The notes under the pieces were generated by a model. That model was not told where the DNA came from, ran no database searches, and saw only the letters and a list, made by a program, of their open reading frames with translations. A stretch of 64,000 bases of DNA from Okapia johnstoni. Its lineage: Eukaryota; Chordata; Mammalia; Artiodactyla; Giraffidae. Shown in pieces: positions 43,080 to 55,639 of the stretch; positions within the stretch are counted from its first letter, which is position 1, and each line of letters starts with the position of its first letter. Made by a program: the position numbers and the translations under genes. The stretch lies in contig CM044307.1 in assembly GCA_024291935.2 (NCBI GenBank), forward strand, positions 97,221,461-97,285,460, read 5' to 3'.

Positions 43080-43420
43080 CCTAGCTGAAATGAAATCTTA
43101 ACCCCCAAGGGTGACAGCATTAGTAGCTGGGGCCTTGAGGAGGTGCTTCCGTCCTAAAGCAAGGATCATGAAGGGGATCAGTGCCCCATCATAAAAGACC
43201 CACAGAGATCCCTTGCTTTTTCAGCATGTGGAGGCCCGGTAAGAAGGACCAGCTTCAAACCAGGAAGAGAACGTCCAGAAAGTTGCTATATGCAGCAGCT
43301 TGATCTTTGACTTCCCAGCTCCAGAGCTGTGAGAAATAAATTTCTGTTGTTAATAAGCTACCAAATCTGTAGTTATTTATTTATTTATTTTTTACAGCAG
43401 CTGGAACAAACCAAGACAAG
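43080..43420 (+). mobile_element. MLT1-type LTR (ERVL-MaLR)
   Basis: tagctggggccttgaggagg, gagatcccttgctttttcag, agctgtgagaaataaatttc, then ctgttgttaataagctacca keep the order of a MaLR LTR. An ATTT simple repeat (43375-43395) interrupts the end. Non-coding remnant. Confidence 0.75.
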
Positions 43421-43631
43421 AATCCTCAAAACAACCTCTCTCCCCACCAAGTGTGTTTCAGTGATTCACTCGGAGGACACACAGAACCCGGGACACTGTC
43501 TCATTCAAGGCAGAGATTACAGTAAAGGACGCAAAGAAAATCAGCAAAGAACAGCCACGTGGGGCAAAGCTTAGGGGAAACCAAGCACAAGTTTCTAGAA
43601 GTCCTAAATCACACAGGATGCGCTTCACTCT

Positions 43632-43906
43632 GGAGAAGGCACTGGCAACCCACTCCAGCACTCTCGCTGGGAGGATCCCAGGGACGGAGGAGCCCGGTGG
43701 GCTGTGGTCCACGGGGTCGCAGAGAGTCGGACACGACTGAGCGACTTCACTTTCACTTTTCCCTTTCATGCAATGGAGAAGGAAATGGCACCCCACTCCA
43801 GTGTTCTTGCCTGGAGAATCCCAGGGATGGGAGAGCCTGGTGGGCTGCTGTCTACGGGGTCGCACAGAATCGGATACGCCTGAAGTGACTTAGCAGCAGC
43901 AACAGT
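43632..43906 (+). mobile_element. Bov-A2 SINE with TSD
   Basis: Two Bov-A units with linker cttttccctttcatgcaatg and a tail ttagcagcagcaacag. Duplication gcttcactct (43622-43631) and gcttcattct (43907-43916), 9 of 10 identical. Frames of 109 and 135 codons here are SINE by-products. Confidence 0.93.
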
Positions 43907-43916
43907 GCTTCATTCT

Positions 43917-44297
43917 CCCAGCTACTGGTTGTAGCTCTGTTCACTGGAGAAGCTCATGAGAGACTCAGTGCCCAGCACTTTTACTGGGGGCTGGTACACA
44001 GGGACTCTGCCAAATGTGCACCCAAATTCCAGACTCCAGAAAGGAAAGCAGGTGTTCAGCACAAACCACATTACTTTACAAAGAGTTTAGGCCCAGTGAA
44101 CCATTATCATCAATTAGGAAATGGTAAAAACCCTCCTCAAATCCCAAATTCCCAGACAGCAGCCAAGGGCCAATCTTGTAATCAAGTCTTTCTGATGACA
44201 GCTGTCACAGGCTTGCTGCATAGCTATTTTCTGCACAGTAAGTATGTGCTTATCCCCACTCTACATACAAGGGGAAGGAGGCTAGAGAAATCAACTA
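43917..44297. other. Non-coding DNA
   Basis: Nothing recognised; no supported gene. Confidence 0.4.
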
Positions 44298-44740
44298 CAG
44301 TTGACCCTTGAATAACATGGGTTTTGAAATATGCAGGTCCATTTATACATGGATTTTTTTTTTCAATAAAGAAGTACTACAGTACCAAAGGGCTTCCCTC
44401 ATAGCTCAGTTGGTAAAGAATCTGACTACAGTGCAGGAGACCCGGGTTTAATTCCTGGGTCGGGAAGATCCCCTGGAGAAGGAAACTGCAACCCACTCCA
44501 GTATTCTTACCTGGAGAATTCCATGGACAGAGGAGCCTGGTGGGCTACAGTCCATGGGATCACAAGAGTTGGACATGACTTAGTGACTAAACCGCCACCA
44601 TAGTACCAAATAATCAGAGGCTGGTTGAATCCAAGGATGGTAAACCACGGATATGGAGACCCAACTGTAAAGTTATACTCAAACTTTCAACTGCATGGGG
44701 ATTGGTGCCTCTAACCTCCAGGCTATTCTAGTGTCAACCA
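44298..44740. mobile_element. Tc/mariner-like non-autonomous DNA transposon
   Basis: Left end cagttgacccttgaataaca and right end ctattctagtgtcaacca are inverted-repeat partners with a few changes. The left end is preceded by TA. Internal text (gtccatttatacatggattt, ggttgaatccaaggatggta) fits a widespread old mammalian element of this kind. It is interrupted by the Bov-tA at 44390-44601. Confidence 0.65.
44390..44601 (+). mobile_element. Bov-tA SINE with TSD
   Basis: gggcttccctcatagctcag ... gacttagtgactaaaccgcc. Duplication agtaccaaa at 44381-44389 and 44602-44610. Confidence 0.94.
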
Positions 44741-45600
44741 TTATTCCTCAGCTTGTGAGTGGTGGAACTGGAATCTAAACCCAGGTCTCTTTGACTTCCA
44801 AGCCCATGTACTAGCTTGTGACTCAAAGTACACTGGAATTTATGAAGGAAATTTGAGAGGAGCAATGGTTCCAGCAGAATAAGTGGTACTCAAGGAGTTC
44901 AGACATGTTGCCCCAAATCATGTTGCTTTGGTATATTAATTGAGCTAAAGGCATTTGAAAAATAGCAGATGCTAGAATGTGACCTTCTTTTTTCCTCCTA
45001 GAAAGCGAGAGAGAAAATTTCTATGTGAAAGGTGTCCTCTATGCCAGGAGGAAGAAACATCCTTATCGACAGAAATGGTGTTGAGGCTGAGAGGAATGTG
45101 TACTCACAGACCTTATTACAACAACCCTTTCACCTCCTCAAATACTTTTATTTACTTATTTGCTCATTTGGAAGTCGAATATCATGATGAAGATTCCTCT
45201 AGCTTTAGGGAAGAGATGCCTGTGTTTCTGATGAGTGGGAAAGGCCACAGATGGAATTAATTAACACGCTCATTTATCTCTTAGATCTCTTTATGGGGAA
45301 CACATAGGGCTGATGGGTGGAGGCCACTGAGGTTATATGTTAGAAGCACATATCTCTGCTTTTAAGATTTATTGGTTGAATTTTTTTATCTTCTTTAAAA
45401 AATATTTTTTTGAAATATATATTTTGCATAAAAATGTATGTTAATATATAACAGCTTTCTCATTGTCTGTTGCTTTAAAGTGATTTAATAAGCATTTTAA
45501 AAACTCTCAGTTTTAATGTCTGATATAAACCTTGCATGTTTTAGTTACCTTTCCACAGCTGCTACTCTGTCCAACCTAGTATGTAAACACTTGGGCCTAG
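44741..45600. other. Non-coding DNA
   Basis: No recognised repeat. A 93-codon frame (44979-45260) is not flanked by convincing splice sites and has no domain. The right part is strongly AT-rich. Confidence 0.4.
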
Positions 45601-45607
45601 CCACTTC

Positions 45608-45818
45608 GTAGTTGTTTAGTCATTAAGTCATGTCCGACTCTTTGTGACCCCATGGACTGTAGCCCACCAGGCTCCTCTGTCCATGGGGATTCCCCAGGCA
45701 AGAATCCTGGAGTGCGTTGCCATGCCCTCCTCCAGGGGATCTTCCGGATGCAGGGATCGAACCTGCATCTTCGGCACTGCTGGCAGATTCTTTACCACTG
45801 AGCTATCTGGGAAGCCCA
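45608..45818 (-). mobile_element. Bov-tA SINE
   Basis: gttgtttagtcattaagtca ... gatcgaacctgcatcttcgg ... gagctatctgggaagccc. Flanks tagccacttc and cagtcacttc may be its TSD. Confidence 0.92.
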
Positions 45819-47151
45819 GTCACTTCTTTGGGTCATTTTTCTTGTGAGGGCTCCCATGTACATGTTAATAAAGTTTGTATGCTTTTTTCCCGTTAATTCT
45901 GTCTAATGTCAGTCCCAACCAGAAACTCTAACATGGTAAAGGAAAAGTTATATGTCCCCTCCAGTGCATTTAGAGAAGTGCTTTTTATTTTTTAAAATCA
46001 CTGTTATGGATGTCCATTAGGCTTGTGCAGCTTAGAAAATGCAAGTCACATTTAATGAACGCAGGAAACTCTGCCACAAATGAGTGAATAAAGAAACCAG
46101 TATGCCAAGGGTATGAGTTCTTAGAAAATATCTTAAAATTAGAGGAGATTGTGGAGCCTTGACTTATCCTAGCTCCTGGAGGTAACAGAAAAAGTTCACA
46201 CAGGAGAAAGGAGGTGATTCTAGGTATTTCAGGCAGAAAGACATGAGCACAGGGCGCTCCTCACTTGGCACCTACTATGACTGTCTCCTTTCTCCTGCCC
46301 AGGGGCTCCCCTGACATGGCGTCAAGGTGCTGTCGCCCCTGCTCGAGAGAGGAGTCCTGACTTCCCTGATTCTTTCTCTTCTGCTTGGCTTCAGTGCCAG
46401 TCAAGGATAATCCCTATGAGAAACTGTCACTTCCACTCAGACATTCTCCCCACACTCCTTCCACCCCTGCTTGTGAATTCTAGTCAAAATAGTATATATT
46501 TTGATGGGGGGAAAAAGGAATCCTAGCAGAAACATGGGCTGCATTCATTCCCCCCAAGTTTTGTCTGCTTTTAGTCTGAAATCTAGTAAAGAGAGAAAAA
46601 CAAAGGACAAGATGAGACACAGAGTGAAGAGCCACACTTCCCTGTTTCCAAGTCACAGACTTAAAAGGAAAAAAGAACAAACCCTCTCTGACAAGAGAGA
46701 TCCCTGCAGACTTGGAAGGCCTCACTCAATTCCCTCCCCGCTACCATCCAGGGCTTCCCACCCTAGTGCTCCTCAACGAGGAGGTTGCGGGAGCCAACTT
46801 TCCTGGTCCCGAACCTCTTCCTGCTGTCTGTCTCTTGTTCACTTTGCCATAGTTAGGGCCACGATAGCTTAAATTTCCCAGATCTTCTACGTGTGGACCA
46901 TAACGGTGAGTGACACAAGCTGAATAAGGAAAGAAAGTGAAAACCAGATTATAAGCTGATAGTTCAGGGTTGTCTGTGGATTCAATATATTCCTTCAAGT
47001 ATAAAAACTTTTTGTCAAAATTAATAAGATATTAATGTTGTCACTGCCTCCTAAGGCCACATTCAAGAGTGGGTGGATGATGTGCAGGGCAATCTGCAAA
47101 GCCCCTGAGCTTCCTCCTTTTCCCCCAACATGGCTAACCTCATTTTGGTAG
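45819..47151. other. Non-coding DNA, no repeat recognised
   Basis: About 1.3 kb. The 123-codon frame at 46501-46872 is low in information, has an opposite-strand shadow of 81 codons and no domain. Not called as a gene. Confidence 0.45.
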
Positions 47152-47589
47152 TACAGTGAATTGAACGGTTTCCCCCCAAACAAATCCTAGCCCATGGTAC
47201 TTGTGAATGTGATTTTATCTGTTTTTTTTCAGATAAAATTAAATTATAGATCTCAAGATGAAATCACTCTGGATTTAGGTGGGCCCTAAATTCAATGACA
47301 TGTCCTCATAAGAGACAGAAATGGGGATGACACAGAGGGACATGGGAAGAAAACCATGTGAACACAGAGGCAGAGGCTAATCCTGTGCCTCCAAGCCAAG
47401 GCTTGCTGACAGCCACCAGAAGCCAGGAGAGACTCGAAATCCATTCTCCCTCAGGACCTGCAGAATAACCAGCCCTGCCCACATTTTGATTCTGCAATTC
47501 TAGCCTCCTGAGCTATGAGAGAACAAATTTCTGCTGTTCAAGTTGCCCAGTTTGTAATAATTTGTTTCAGAAGAAGTTAATATTCCTGG
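47152..47589 (+). mobile_element. MLT1-type LTR (ERVL-MaLR)
   Basis: gaattgaacggtttcccccc, aatgtgattttatctgtttt, gtgggccctaaattcaatga, agcctcctgagctatgagag and aacaaatttctgctgttcaa match the MaLR LTR from start to end. Diverged and non-coding. Confidence 0.82.
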
Positions 47590-47725
47590 TAATTCTTGGT
47601 GTTTATCTTTGTTAAAGCTTACTTTTTACACTTAGAACTGTTACTTAATATAGTTAAGAAACTAATACACTTGCTAATTCTTGGCATTTCTCTTTGGTAG
47701 AGCTTACTTTTTACACTCAGAACTG
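47590..47725 (+). repeat. Imperfect direct duplication, period 85 bp
   Basis: A 51-bp block starting taattcttgg and ending agaactg occurs at 47590-47640 and 47675-47725 with several differences, separated by 34 bp. It lies between an MLT1 LTR and a hAT-like element. Confidence 0.85.
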
Positions 47726-47745
47726 CTGCTACAATTTTGTTACAA

Positions 47746-47965
47746 CAGGGATTGGCATATTTTCCTGTCAAGAGCAAACTAGTAAATGTTTTAGGCTTTA
47801 TGTGCCATACAGTCTCTATCACAGGTACTCAGCTCTACGGCTCCAATGCAAAACTGGCCATAGACAACCTGTAAATGAACGAACATGACTGTGTTCCAAT
47901 AAAACTTTATTTATAAAAGCAGATGGTGGGCCAGATTTGATATATGCCATAATCAGCTGACCCTG
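47746..47965. mobile_element. hAT-like non-autonomous DNA transposon
   Basis: About 220 bp with terminal inverted repeats cagggattggcatatt and ataatcagctgaccctg. Internal text (tgttttaggctttatgtgcc, tgttccaataaaactttatt) matches a common old mammalian hAT-derived element. Only a weak 8-bp target duplication (5 of 8) is visible. Confidence 0.75.
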
Positions 47966-48754
47966 GGGTTATGATGTTCTCATCTGAGATCCTGGTGCCC
48001 TAGCTCTTGGCCATCCTCCTAAAGTCCTCCCTATATCATTTCTCCCAGAAGCACTAGAAGGTCTTCATGCAAACAGACTTCATCTGGATTGTTTTGACGC
48101 CCCAGATTCTCTGATGTAGATTTGCTTTTAGTTCCCACTCTCACTAGTGGTTATTTTGAAATAAACATGGCCCAATTTATTTCTCATTTCAAAAAATCCC
48201 AGTCACGGAATATCATTTTCTTCCTACAGACCCATTTTCATAGTTGATCTGTGAAACTAATGATGACGGCCTTCGTGACTGCCACTTGATCGTGTCTCAT
48301 GGTCAGCTGCTGGAGGCAATACTTCAAAAGTGTGTGGGTAGCTTCAAACACCTGAGGGCAACCACCAAAAGAAGGAAATCACAAGAAAAGAGAGAGGAGG
48401 CTGTTCACTGTATGTGATGTTTCAGATTAAGCACAATAGAAGGGGAGGGGGTGGGGGAAAGAAACAGAGAGAGAAACTGATTCTTCCCAAACAATATATG
48501 ACTATTTGGAGACGGAAAATTTAAGCTGAAGGGGAAGGAGCCAAAAGAAACAAAATATTAATAGAATTCTGTACTAGTAAATCAAAATCAGTTAGTCTGT
48601 ATAGGACAGTATCAAGGTGAGACAGGATTCACTCGAATTCAGAAAGAAATATTTGGGGTTGAAAATGGAAAGCAGGAACCTTTTTGAAAAACATGAGACA
48701 AATAGGCTCTGATCTGGATTGTTCGCTGCCTCTTCTGCTGACTAGCTGAGACCC
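47966..48754. other. Non-coding DNA
   Basis: No gene or named repeat recognised. Confidence 0.45.
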
Positions 48755-49235
48755 TACTTAGTTTCCCACGACTACTGTAAAAACTACCACAAACTTGGTG
48801 ATCTGAAACAACAGGAGTTTATGCTCTCCCAATTCTGAAGGCCAGAAGTCTGAAATCAGGATCACTGGTCTGAAGCCAAGGTGCCAGCAGGGCTGTGCTC
48901 TGGAGGGAAGAGCCCTGTTCAGTTCTGGGGACTGTGGCTCTTCCCTGACTTACAGTCATGTCTCTGCAGCCTCCGCCTTGTGTCACATTGCCTCCTCCTC
49001 TCTGCCTTCGCATCTGTGTCAAACCTCCCTCTGCCTCCCTCTTATAAGAATCTATGCAGTGGCCGTTAGGGTCCATGCAGATAATCCAGGTTGATCTCCC
49101 CATGTCAGAATCCTTAATCACATTTGCAAAGAGCCTTTTTGGTCCTGTAAGGCCAAAGGCCACGTAAGGCGACATGCACAGGTTCCAGGGATTAGGATGT
49201 GGGTATCTTTTCAGGGGGCGTGTTTCAGCACTCTA
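48755..49235 (-). mobile_element. MLT1-type LTR (ERVL-MaLR)
   Basis: On the plus strand: actaccacaaacttggtgat, ctcccaattctgaaggccag, cttgtgtcacattgcctcct, taatcacatttgcaaagagc, cacaggttccagggattagg. This is the reverse of a MaLR LTR. The 118-codon minus-strand frame is inside it. Confidence 0.82.
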
Positions 49236-49960
49236 ACCTTACACCCAACAACAAAGAAACAGCAGCACAGCTCATAGACTCAGCTTCCTCAGAGGGCAGT
49301 TTAGCCAGTCCCTTGAGCAGGGTGATGGGGTGGGGAGTAGATTTATTCAATATTTCTTTCAACCTCATTTAACATTTCAGCTTCTCCCCTTAGACTGGCT
49401 CTCCAGACATCCACAGGGCTGGCCTTTTCTTTAATCGGGCTCTGCAGGAGAGAGTGATTATGAAAAAGGACCTTAAAAAAGTAAAGGGAGGGTCATATTT
49501 TAAGTAAACAGAAGCCCAGGAAAATTTTTCACAATGAACATTATTCTAAGAAAAAATAATTTTCTAAATATGGACACAGGAGAATCTGGACTCCTGGGAT
49601 GGGGCCCATTGTACTGATCCATACCCACCCACTTCCAAAAGCATGACAACAACACAAAATCAAACAAAACCAGGAAGCATTTTAAGCCGCTCCTGGGACA
49701 TTTCCACCTGAATATCTTGCCACACGCACCTCAAACTCACTATGTCCAGCACAGGACACAATGCCTGCTACCATGAGCGTGTTCCTCATCCATTGTTACA
49801 ATTTATTTTTTTCTATAAATTAGTTAATTTACAATGTTATGTTAGTTCCATTGTTATAGTTTGAGAGCAGCACAGCTGTGTTTACCTGAGATAGGTGCAC
49901 TTTGGAACTGGAAACCCATGAACTATATGCAAATGTTTGAATACAAGTGCATCTTTGTTT
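49236..49960. other. Non-coding DNA
   Basis: Nothing assigned. 49800-49860 is AT-rich and may be an L1-type scrap. Confidence 0.4.
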
Positions 49961-49967
49961 TTTCTCT

Positions 49968-50165
49968 TGTTGCTCAGATGGTAAAGAATCTGCCTGCATT
50001 GCAGGAGTTTGATCCCTGGGTCATGAAGTTCCCTGGAGAAAGGAATAGCAGCCTACTCCAGTATTCTTGCCTGGAGAATTCCATGGACTGAGAAGCCTGT
50101 TAAGCTACAGTCCATGGGGTCGCAAAGAGTCAGACACAACTGAGCGACTTATACTTTCACTTTTC
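49968..50165 (+). mobile_element. Bov-tA SINE, damaged head
   Basis: ttgctcagatggtaaagaat, gcaggagtttgatccctggg (the B-box region has lost several bases), then a Bov-A body ending cacaactgagcgacttatac. Confidence 0.9.
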
Positions 50166-53100
50166 CTTGCCTTTTTCAGGAGAGGAGTCCCTTGTCTTCA
50201 CTAGCTTCTCCATGGAATCTTTGATCTCAAAAAGGAAATGAAAGTCTGCCCTGGTGTGGCCCTCAGCCAGGTCTTCATAAACATTTGCTGCATAGCCTTA
50301 TGCATTCTCAGTGGAGAATATTCACTGCTTTGTGTCTGAATGCATTTGTTATAATTCTTATAATGCATTTGTGATCATGCATTTGCTGTCAGAGATTTGC
50401 AGGATAGCTGGTTGGGGCTTATCATTCAGTGAGTCACTGTAAAACAATTCTGCCACCATTCCCATCCCCCTAAGTAGGGCTACATGTTCTGGATCAAATG
50501 TAAAAGAGAGGCTGTGATGGCTCTGAAAAGAAGGGAGGAAAAGACCATAGTGAGTACTTTTTTTATTCACTAAGTCTAAGGATTATTTTGGTATGTCAGC
50601 TTATACCTCATAGACCTTCACATTCTAGGAATGCTTGCTCTCACCTTTCCCAACTTTGCCTAATTCATATTTCAGGTCTCAGCCATTCCTTTCCCCAGAG
50701 AAGGCTTCCATGATCAATATCCCTGGGAAAAGACCACAGACTCACATTGTGAAATACGGATTTTGTTGCTTACTAAGAATCTTTATGCAGGAAAAGGAAT
50801 TGGCCACCAGCTGGAAAGTGGAGGCTGCCACTTCAGTCTTAATTCTTGGATTAACCCAAGGTTGCCCTTCAACCCCAGCTCTTTCCAGAATCATTCTGGT
50901 TTACACAGGGAGGGTAGGGCTTGTATTCAGCAGCAAACAAGCATCAATAGGCTATTATATATGACTGACAAAGTGTTTCCAGATGTTCCCAAAAGTCCCT
51001 GAGGGCCTAAAAATCACCCCCACCCCCTCCCTGGGTGAAAATCACTGCTTAAAGCAAGAAGAAAATCACTGACTCTGGGACAGGATGACACCATCACTGA
51101 ATGGAAGCCATCAATGAATGTCCTAAAAACCTAAAAGGAAGCCATCGCTGAATGCCCTAAAAGCTGTGCAACTGAGGTGATATTCACCTGGGCATTCCCC
51201 TCCCCTGCACCACTATTTGCTGCAATAAATCTGTTATCCAAAAAAATCCTTGCTTTTTATACATTAGTGTTTTTTAAAATTATCTTAGTTTCTTACTGAA
51301 AATGCCTTTTGAAAAATTACAACTTTATCTCAAACTAAGAACAAGAGGAATTTTATTTTTATTTTATTGCAATTCAGCAGGACAATTACCTGAGGCTGAG
51401 ACAGATGGGACCCTAGAAAAGACCACAGAACTGGGTCCCCTGGGATGTGGCTCCCAATACACCTGGGCCACACCACACACAGAGCTTCTGGCAGCTCCCT
51501 CCAGACAAGCAGCAGACCACAAGGAAAGGTGGCTGAGCTACTGGGAGTCAAGTTCATCAGCGGGGAGGCGCCAGAAACTGCTGTGTGACCTGAGTTTTGT
51601 GTTTTCACAGTTCTGGGTCTTGCTATAAAACATGAACAATGGGGAGTTTAGAAGGAATAATGGTTTCTGATGAGGTGGGAAGAAATATTTTTGCTTTAAA
51701 AATTAATTACAGCTATGTCTGCATCCTGGGGGAGCTGAAGAATTCATTTCTGTAGGAAACCTCGTCATTTACTGAAGAATATAAGAAGAATGAAGGTGCA
51801 AACTGGACAAAAAGTAAAACTGAAATGTACGAGACTAGGTAATTTTCAAGTTTTCAGTCACAGACCTAATCCTCATGAGCTCCCATCCTATCGGGTAGCA
51901 GCCAATTTGGGGGGTGGGGAGAGCACATCGACTTTTCTAATTAATGGTCCACTTGACAGGAGTGTTCTGTGAGGACTAAACATTCCATCAATTACAGTGT
52001 AACTCCCTATCAGAGCTGGGTTGTTCCTCTCTCTCTCTTTCCCCGATAAGGCTCACATCTCGTCAGCACTGGGGAGATGGGGTTGGGATTGGTGTGTGCT
52101 TGTTTTTCTGCTGTCTCCCTTACAGGCCAGTCAGCGCTGTCCTTGGGTGTGGGCTGGTTGGCACCCACTAAGCTGGGGGTGAGTCTGGGTCTTTCTGAGC
52201 ATCCTGCTAACATCTGCAGCCTGGGAGCTCACCCGTCTTTTCTTTAAGCTTGGTTGAGGTCGTCATCAGCACTCGGCCACCTCACTCCTTGGCTGGTGGC
52301 TAAAAAGCCACTGTAAGTCTGGCCACTAATCTTAGCTGCTCCCCAGCCCACCTTGAGTTCCCAATCTCAGGGTTTCTTAGGCTCAACCTCACATAGTGAT
52401 GTCTTGTGTGGCAAGTCCCCCAGCTTGAATCTCATCTACTTTCAAGCAGTTGTTCCTGAGAAGGACAAACCCCCTTTGTTATCTGCTCTGACTGACTTGA
52501 AGACCACCCTCTTCGAGGACTTGAGCGTGGAAAGTAATACAGTGTCTCAAAACTTCCTTTCGCCACCTGTTCCACAAACTTGACCTCCCTTCTTCCCACA
52601 ACCCCACAGGGTTAGCAGTGCGCTTCCCGTGCCATCACCTCCCAGGCCGCCTACCCCTTTGCAGCAGGTACTTTTCTTCCCCTCACTGTTAGAATACTAC
52701 TTTCCTTTTAGCCCACTGGATTCTGCTCTTGACATGTTAATGATGGTTTATGGAGTTGAGAAATTTCCTCTCTTGACAAAGACTGGCTTTTAAGACTATT
52801 GCTTCCCTTCTGACAGCTCTGCAAGTCAAAAGCTGAATCCTGCTTTCCCCTTCCTCTTTGCCTTCCTACTGCTATGACCTTCATCCTCTCCAAGGCAGGC
52901 AGACAGCTCTGGCACAGCAGAGGAGAGGCCACATATAAAAACCAGGAGAGAGAAGAGCGAAATTTATTATATAAATTAAAAAAACAAAGTCTATTCTTGT
53001 TATTTCCATGTCACTTGTTAATAGGACATTAGGTGTGAAAGCTAAGGTCCAGGGTCACTACTATGGCGTGCAGAGGACAAGGGCATGAGAAAGTCTATAT

Positions 53101-53880
53101 GCTTCTCTCTGGGGAAAGGAGATTTTTCTCATGGAAAATGACTTCTGGTCTCATCTGGAGACTTATTAAAAACTAAAACATGTGTAAGAGAGGAAAGGAA
53201 ACTGGAGTTAGGACGATGGGTCTTCAATGAGCTGGCAGGAGACAGAACCTTGGGAAGAGGGATGGCCGCTGTGGGCAGCCCCAGCGGAGTGGAGGCTGGA
53301 GACTGGAGGAAGAGGGTCATTGACATCTGGCTGCCCCTCGCTTTGCCTCTCACTGCCACCTTTGTGACAGCACAGCCTTAGAAAAGGAAGCTGCAGCTGT
53401 GGGCCTGTTTGAGGAAGAGGTAGCCCTGAAAAGAAGGAGGTTTAGTAATAAAATGACCAGCAGCAATTGAGAAGAAGCAGGGAGTTTGCAGTGAGTGCTG
53501 ACGGGCTACAACTAGGACAGATCTCTTTCCTGCTACCAACCCTAACCTGGGCACTTCCAGGTCTATATGAAGGGCTTGAGTTTTTTAAAATATTAAGTGG
53601 AAATGCGGTAGATTTTAAACGGCCACTCACCCTTGGTCCACCCCACCTCCAGCCCCTCATTGAGGAGTGGCGTTTATTTCCCACAATCTCAAGTCTGGCC
53701 TGGCCCTGTGACTGCTTTGATCAAGAGAATGTGGTGGAAGTGAGGCTGTGCCCATCCTAGACCTGAGTCTCTGAAAAGCCTAGAAGCTTAGATTTCAGAT
53801 GCTGCGTCATCACAGAGCTATCGTAGAGGAGGAGAAAAATCTTTCCTTCTGTCCTCCTACATGCTCTTTACCTCAGCAGG
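50166..53880. other. 3.7-kb stretch with no young SINE or LINE
   Basis: Only an L2-like piece at about 50635-50730 (cagccattcctttccccaga, gaaggcttccatgatcaata) and a two-copy tandem repeat at 51103-51168 are recognised. Frames of 76-109 codons occur, with no domain or exon-intron signal that I can defend. No gene is called. Confidence 0.45.
51103..51168 (+). repeat. Two-copy tandem repeat, 34-bp unit
   Basis: Units begin ggaagccatc at 51103 and 51137 and share tgaatg, then cctaaaa. A few substitutions separate them. Confidence 0.85.
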
Positions 53881-54335
53881 ATACACCATGTCTGATAAAA
53901 CATAGATTAATAGGACAAAAACAAACAGAAGTTTACTGACATGTATACCATGCATGAGCTTTCCTTGTAGCTCAGATGGTAAAGAATCTGCCCGAAATGC
54001 AAGGGACCCAGGTTTGATCCCTGGGTCAGCAAGATGCCCTGGAGAAGGGAATGGCAACCCACTCCAGTATTCTTGCCTGGAGAATCCGATGGATAGAGGA
54101 GCCTGGTGGGCCCCAGTCCATGGGGTCGCAAAAAGACAGACACGACTGAGTGACTAACACTTTCATACCATGCATACACCTGAGCGCACTCAGAGGTAGG
54201 GTAAATCAAAGGAGTGGTTAAAACTTGGGCTCGGATGGTATCTTAGTAAAGGAACGATAAATTTTCTAGAGAATTGACAGGACAAAGGAAATAAAAGAGA
54301 ACTGAAGTACTCCTGAATCTGACTTAGGCACTTTC
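53881..54335 (+). mobile_element. Old LTR-like repeat, split by a Bov-tA
   Basis: aaacagaagtttactgacat, then after the SINE cgcactcagaggtagggtaa, ggctcggatggtatcttagt and gacaggacaaaggaaataaa. The same motif order recurs at 55640-55900, so the two are copies of one family. Family name uncertain. Confidence 0.5.
53956..54164 (+). mobile_element. Bov-tA SINE with TSD
   Basis: gagctttccttgtagctcag ... gactgagtgactaacacttt. A perfect 11-bp duplication, ataccatgcat, lies at 53945-53955 and 54165-54175. Confidence 0.95.
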
Positions 54336-55639
54336 AGAACCACTTAGGCGGAAAAATAAATGTTTGCACAAAAATGTCAGAGAAAGACAAAGGAAAAGGA
54401 ACATTTCAAAAAGGTAGGAAATGTGTGGCCATCTGGGTGGTCCCAAAGTTCTTGCCAAGTTGTGCTTTGGGAACCTCTTGGAGGGATGGAAAGAAACGAT
54501 CTGATGCCAGCTTCATGCTTTGAGCTCCCTTCTTTCTACCCAGGGTGTAGTGTAGGTAATTACCTTGTTTTTCCTCCTCTTTCTTCTGAAGTTCCCAACT
54601 CAGCTCAGAGCTTCTTCATTGTTGGTAAAATTAAATCCAGAATAGCAACTCTCTTTGTCATGTCTATATTAATGGGAAGGTGAAATTCTAGGAAAGTGCT
54701 TAACCATTTTCAAAAGACTTCTCCTATATTGCCCTCAAAAGAATTTTACCATTTTTATTTGGCTTGCTAGAAAATCAAGGTTAATAGAGGTTAATTTATC
54801 AAATGTCACACAATACATCTGAAATGAAATCTGTCCGCTTTTATGGCTCATTAAATTAAACTACCATGATATTCTGACTTTCAAGGATTTGATGCATTGT
54901 TCTTAACAGAACCTGGGATCTAGCAATTTTCTGGATAGCCTGGCCAGCATTTGCTGTCTGATTCCAGAATACAATTTCTATTTCCTACTCTGTATGGAAC
55001 TGTTTTTAGTATCCTCCCACAACTACATCACTTTTGCTTTCTCTCTACTTTTATCCTTATCCAAATGTTGTTCTCCACGGTTACGGGCTTCCACATATGT
55101 GGATATGATCTTGGCAAACTGCATTAACCTTTTTCCCCTCCATCCTAGCCATTTCCTTTGACAAGGTACAGCCATTTATGGGCAAGCCTGATTCTACTTG
55201 CTCCACTATATGATATTTGTATTTCCTTTCTTATATTGAAACCTCAGATTCACCTAGTTTTTGAGGTCTGCTGTCTCTGCCACTCCAGCCCCTTCAAATA
55301 AATCAGATTATCCACCAAGCCTGCCCTGGCTTTGAGTAAAACCTTGATGGAATTCATCCTCACTTTGCTCTGCCAGCCAGATCCATTGCTCTTATATTTC
55401 CTAGTTCTTTTGGGCCTTGGACCTAGTTCCTATTTTCCTCCTAGCCCTGTTGACTCATGGCTTGCTGTTGCTCTCCCAGTTTTATCTATGTCCATACGAG
55501 TGAATGTTTTATTGAAACATCCGATAATGATAACTTACATGTCTACTATGTGTCAGTCTGTGGGCTAAGTATTTTACATGGATTATTGCATTTATTTCTG
55601 TAGAGGAGGAAAAATAATTTTCTCTCTACTCTTCTAAGA
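54336..55639. other. Non-coding DNA
   Basis: About 1.3 kb, AT-rich and pyrimidine-rich, with no recognised element. The 107-codon frame at 54360-54683 has no motif. Confidence 0.45.

Noticed and set aside
46501..46872. 123-codon plus-strand frame in unassigned DNA
   Set aside because: Basic, low-information translation with an 81-codon antisense shadow; no splice signals or domain.
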